A DNA stretch of 64,000 nt from NCBI GenBank assembly GCA_030537195.1, contig JAUNOK010000015.1, positions 1 to 64,000 on the forward strand, given 5' to 3'. Positions 61,501-64,000 of the stretch are shown here, piece after piece. Within the stretch, counting starts at the first letter, position 1. The number at the start of each line of letters is the position of its first letter. Position numbers and translations under genes: made by a program. Under the pieces are notes generated by a model. It did not search any database. It saw nothing but the letters and a program-made list of their open reading frames with translations, and was not told the origin of the DNA. The DNA is from Eubacteriales bacterium. GTDB lineage: Bacteria; Bacillota; Clostridia; Lachnospirales; Lachnospiraceae.

Positions 61501-64000
61501 GTCAATAGGTGAGCTGGGCATAAACAGCATTTTTGAAGAACAAACTATTTCGTCAGCATTAGGAGATATATCTAATGAACTGGATGATTGGAATAGAGTG
61601 TATAAGTTGTATGATGATATTAAAATATTGCTCCTACAACCAGAGAATATTACTGTTTCAGAACTTAATGCATTAATTGAACAGATTATACAATATAACA
61701 AGGTGAACGAAGAAAAGCAAAATACAGAGAAAAAATTGCAACAATTCTTAGGAGACATCGCCAATAAGGATATGAGCAATTTGCAGGAAATTAAGCTTGG
61801 AATCGAAGCTGTTAATGCGTTAAAGGCTATGTTTGATAAAGTTCCGGATGAAGTGAGAAATATGATGAGTGCACCAGATCATCCATTGAAATTAGAGTAC
61901 TCAGAGGAATCATCAAGAAATATTGTTGAAGATTTGTGTGGAAAGTTATCAGGTGTAGACATTGCAAGCATCAGATGTGACGAACTTCAAAAACAAGTAG
62001 AAAGCTTATTATATAATTGTGATGAATTGCAGAGTGAAAATGAGACTATACGGTCTTTTGCTAAATCTGAACCCGAAAAAGTTGATGTTATAGAATGTTT
62101 GGAAAAATTGCAGAGTGAACAGAAATTCAAAAAAATGTTATCTGAGAATCAGACCATGTATAGAAGCATATTTGGCATTTTATTTGATGATCAGAAAACA
62201 AACTGGAATAATATAATCACACTTGTTGATAAGTGCTTGAAAATAAAAGAGTTAGCAAACCAGTTACAATGTGGAAAATCATTTATCAAGAATGTGTTGG
62301 GGTGTGATACATTAGGAATTTCGCATGAAGAGATTGAAAATGATATAAATAATCTTCTTAATTGCGAATCTGAGTATAGATGGATTTGCAGTTTATTTGA
62401 TGAAACAGTGAACTTTACAAATATGGATCTAAAAAGGCTTTTTGTGAGATGGACAAATTGTGTAGAACAGCTGGCAACCTTAGATACATGGATTGATTTC
62501 CGTGACAGCAGAAAAAAGTGTTGTGAAGCAGGGCTGGAGTCCTTTGTTATGGGTGCAGAAGATTCATATTATAAAGTAGGAACATTAGTGGATTGCTTTA
62601 TGAAAATGTTCTATTTGAAGTGGATTGAAGTTAATTGTTCAGGAGATGATGCAGTTGCACAATTTAGGGCACGTATACAAGAAAGCAAAATTGAAAGATT
62701 TTGTGAATTAGATGATCACCAGTTGCCAGTTGCTCAAATGCGTATTAGGGAAAAACTGATCTCCGATATGCCTAATAGAAATAATTTTAATCGTGCGACA
62801 GATGAAATGGGAGTATTGTTACATGAATTAAATAAAAAAAGAAAGATTATGCCGTTAAGGAAATTATTCAAGACAATTCCAAATCTGCTATTGAAATTAA
62901 AACCTTGTTTGATGATGTCACCATTGTCGGTTTCATATTTTCTGGAAGCAGAGACATATAAGTTTGATATGGTAATATTTGATGAGGCATCACAGATATT
63001 TCCTCAAGATGCAATAGGTGCAATTTGCAGAGGAAAGCAGGTGATTATTGCTGGAGATAGCAAACAGTTACCACCTACAAGCTTTTTTGCAGCAAGTACC
63101 AATAATACAGATGGAGAATATGATTCTGATGAGGAAGAGGATGATGTTATATATGATTCAATTCTGGAGGAGGCAACCAATAGTCTGCCAAATAGATCTT
63201 TATTATGGCATTACAGAAGCAGAAATGAAGATTTGATTGCATTTTCTAATCAGGAAATCTACAAAAATAAATTGATAACATTTCCTAGTAGCAATACTGT
63301 AGCAGCAGATTCTGGGGTTGAATATGTGTATGTAGAAAATGGGACTTATTCAGGCAGATGTAATATTCAAGAGGCAAATAAATGCGTTGAACTTATAAAA
63401 GAACATATAGATAAGCATGCTGATCGTTCTCTTGGAATTATTGCGTTTAGTGAGAAACAACAATCAACTATTGAAGAAGCTGTTCAAAAATTTAGGGAAA
63501 GAAATCCAAGGTATGAAAGCTTCTTTTCTGAAGACAAAGAAGAACCATTTTTTATAAAAAATCTGGAAAATGTTCAAGGAGATGAACGCGATACCATTAT
63601 TTTCAGCATTTGTTATGCAAAAGATCCTAATGGAAGAATGTATATGCGGTTTGGTCCATTAGGGCATCAAGGTGGAGAAAGAAGACTAAATGTTGCCATA
63701 ACAAGAGCAAAACATAATATAAAATTGGTTGGCTCAATTATGCCATATGATATTGACTTAAGTAAAACAAAATCAGAGGGCATAAGGATGCTCAAGGATT
63801 ATATAGAATTTGCTATAAAAGGCAGTGAGGTATTGCATCCACATAAGAGTTCCAATGCATTATATGAAACAGATGAGTTCTGTGATGGTGTTGCAAAATT
63901 CATTACAAGCAAAGGGTATCATATTAAACAGTATGTTGGAAATTCGGACTATAAAATTGATATAGCAGTTGAACATCCGAAATATCCGGGGTGCTATGTG
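58526..64000 (+). CDS. Giant DUF4011 superfamily 1 helicase-nuclease (3' end outside the window)
   Basis: At least 1825 codons with no stop up to the window edge. The N-terminus has the DUF4011 pattern (FGYWQNQLLDLGKRNKMINY). Walker A is GPPGTGKS (310-317). A helical/coiled-coil insert of about 1150 residues separates it from Walker B FDEASQ (about 1485-1490) and AGDSKQLPPTSFF. Motif VI is NVAITRAKH (about 1722-1730). The visible end (residue 1812, KIDIAVEHPKYPGCYV) is the start of a Vsr/DUF559-like nuclease. Related DUF4011-helicase-Vsr proteins have been described as antiphage defence (I recall the name Hhe). Start ATG 58526 after AGGAG. Confidence 0.88.
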   Translation, partial: MSEALLDKKFGYWQNQLLDLGKRNKMINYRETKRATLKLVEPEFEELFNRIAVNEEELTFQSPVDKNSDIRTYSVLSLLETLSCPIPVNIGDIKADGSILERQKTLKQMRSKSRLALDEQGTNILYLVSGFVEWKEKNDTSSPWIKSPLILVPVSLVLESINTPYILKKYDDDIVVNPTLAYLFERDYGITLPTFDPDEESLNEFMDSMERLVDRKGWRVIRENSLGLVSFLKINMYKDLCNNEDNVKSNPIIRAFAGDDSELDEIPEDLYNYDHDSIPAIDTYQVVNADSSQQDAILLSQKGVSFVMQGPPGTGKSQTITNIIAQGLADGKRILFVSEKAAALEVVYKRLSEVHLDDFCLALHNYKANKKEVLDELAKSLELSPIKVKAEETAKLTELDTLKEFLGQYVSDIHEEKKPLEMSLYEVYGALAALEDTIELPLEIKSAENMTKDQVNRLGLLVADFDKAKNNLGEQWYKNPWNGTNIVNVTYDLTNQINEKLTHTLHNIKNVIDDLEKIDNTDNVQVIANLENISVYLELIKKCSESEAIPTGWIDDNDILSRAQTTAKELAEKEAAVISNRKYLDELFISGFYLIDAESKIDKFKKIRELIESNLTIEKINWNRYVLEVTEKAQSINSLYEAFDRILYEIDEFCDSINVQNPDTICDLYGKYRLHRILDEKYLVDDKWFETSTEECTQTIEEYSTLSSQLSTIKGLIATSSKIEIIDEIRDNFNITEVAGYEQINEYSFNELNKCIEEKNKKYLTVKKLYEEIQNSVGDKVAHVRELPDRYEEIQRYIKICNLLVRDILPGTGWSDDQQNDIFNEKYELCIEKTNTYCKLKREVEEEWNDEVFQLAYMELLGRFRSEYQGFFKIFKKSYRDDMKLLKGLYHNASAALKGTDAIILMLEKVQTIKEIEKWFVENEEMLRKIMGGKFCGINSDFMQIREDREAYRECYSLDDVGAKLLIYIEKYNNDDRNYFLVASDLLNKLYMSIGELGINSIFEEQTISSALGDISNELDDWNRVYKLYDDIKILLLQPENITVSELNALIEQIIQYNKVNEEKQNTEKKLQQFLGDIANKDMSNLQEIKLGIEAVNALKAMFDKVPDEVRNMMSAPDHPLKLEYSEESSRNIVEDLCGKLSGVDIASIRCDELQKQVESLLYNCDELQSENETIRSFAKSEPEKVDVIECLEKLQSEQKFKKMLSENQTMYRSIFGILFDDQKTNWNNIITLVDKCLKIKELANQLQCGKSFIKNVLGCDTLGISHEEIENDINNLLNCESEYRWICSLFDETVNFTNMDLKRLFVRWTNCVEQLATLDTWIDFRDSRKKCCEAGLESFVMGAEDSYYKVGTLVDCFMKMFYLKWIEVNCSGDDAVAQFRARIQESKIERFCELDDHQLPVAQMRIREKLISDMPNRNNFNRATDEMGVLLHELNKKRKIMPLRKLFKTIPNLLLKLKPCLMMSPLSVSYFLEAETYKFDMVIFDEASQIFPQDAIGAICRGKQVIIAGDSKQLPPTSFFAASTNNTDGEYDSDEEEDDVIYDSILEEATNSLPNRSLLWHYRSRNEDLIAFSNQEIYKNKLITFPSSNTVAADSGVEYVYVENGTYSGRCNIQEANKCVELIKEHIDKHADRSLGIIAFSEKQQSTIEEAVQKFRERNPRYESFFSEDKEEPFFIKNLENVQGDERDTIIFSICYAKDPNGRMYMRFGPLGHQGGERRLNVAITRAKHNIKLVGSIMPYDIDLSKTKSEGIRMLKDYIEFAIKGSEVLHPHKSSNALYETDEFCDGVAKFITSKGYHIKQYVGNSDYKIDIAVEHPKYPGCYV

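Larger units (their letters stand above)
46072..64000 (+). mobile_element. Tn4451-type mobilizable island (left part, runs past the window)
   Basis: The island carries the hallmark set tnpV, tnpW and tnpX with a MobA/L relaxase and an oriT-like hairpin. Its left edge is set by the interrupted aldo-keto reductase; TnpX-type recombinases join at GA dinucleotides, and GA occurs at the break (AATGAAGTGATATG). Near this edge, TTTCTACATCTGC (46131-46143) is inverted at 46191-46206 (GCAGATGTTGTAGAAA), with a related GTAGATGTCAGA at 46091. These may be recombinase-binding sites. The right end is not in the window. Confidence 0.8.

Noticed and set aside
1-64000. tRNA or rRNA genes
   Set aside because: Intergenic stretches were read for cloverleaf-like TTCRA...CCA ends and for rRNA sequence, and none was convincing.

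Overview
The window looks like the chromosome of a low-GC, spore-forming gut Clostridium relative, most likely family Lachnospiraceae (a Lachnospira/[Eubacterium] eligens-like genome is my guess). The evidence is AT-rich DNA with strong AGGAGG ribosome sites, scattered sporulation genes (a SipL-like SPOCS/LysM protein, spoIIR, spoIIID), a SAM-I riboswitch before metK, many MATE pumps, a DUF4353 carbohydrate-binding lipoprotein, and a Tn4451-type mobilizable island carrying defence-like cargo.

Region 1 (1-12.3 kb) holds a mannose/GDP-mannose and amino-sugar block (GMP-cupin-PMI fusion, GT2, glmM), a PrcB-like lipoprotein, the SipL-like gene, a MATE pump divergent from an AraC regulator, ispE, a GntR regulator, spoIIR and a DUF1934 gene. 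Region 2 (12.3-24.2 kb) holds pncB, a small membrane protein, plsC, apbE, a lipoprotein PPIase, a SulP transporter, another MATE pump, riboswitch-controlled metK and spoIIID. Its gaps carry at least four related long palindromic elements (13.7-15.6 kb), and another repeat cluster lies in the metK leader. Region 3 (24.2-35.7 kb) holds an LRR/VWA/MoxR trio, a YoaK-family gene with a hairpin over its ribosome site, a sodium:solute symporter, a hidden Fst/par-like type I toxin-antitoxin locus (about 30.46-30.71 kb), a multi-spanning membrane protein, the DUF4353 lipoprotein, a YitT protein and a MerR regulator.

Region 4 (36-46.1 kb) starts with a MerR/GyrI regulator and a MATE pump, joined by a MerR-type promoter and a 230-bp palindrome. 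A decayed second copy of the type I TA locus follows. Next comes an apparent amino-acid to 2-hydroxyacid module: PLP aminotransferase, D-2-hydroxyacid dehydrogenase, LysR regulator, AEC exporter and NSS symporter. The aminotransferase and the symporter share a nearly identical promoter plus terminator/attenuator leader. A cupin / carboxymuconolactone-decarboxylase / aldo-keto reductase operon ends the region; its MerR-type promoter matches a site beside the 35.3-kb merR gene.

Region 5 (46.1 kb to the end) is an integrated mobilizable island that cuts the aldo-keto reductase after about 55 codons. It carries tnpV, three minus-strand cargo genes (one a DUF1016 nuclease-like protein), tnpW-tnpX (large serine recombinase), a ribbon-helix-helix gene followed by short iterons, an oriT-like hairpin and a MobA/L relaxase. 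Its cargo is a membrane zinc-ribbon protein, a three-gene caspase-like operon, and a small XRE regulator translationally linked to a giant DUF4011 helicase-nuclease that runs off the right edge. A 32-nt motif is repeated on both sides of the zinc-ribbon/caspase cassette.
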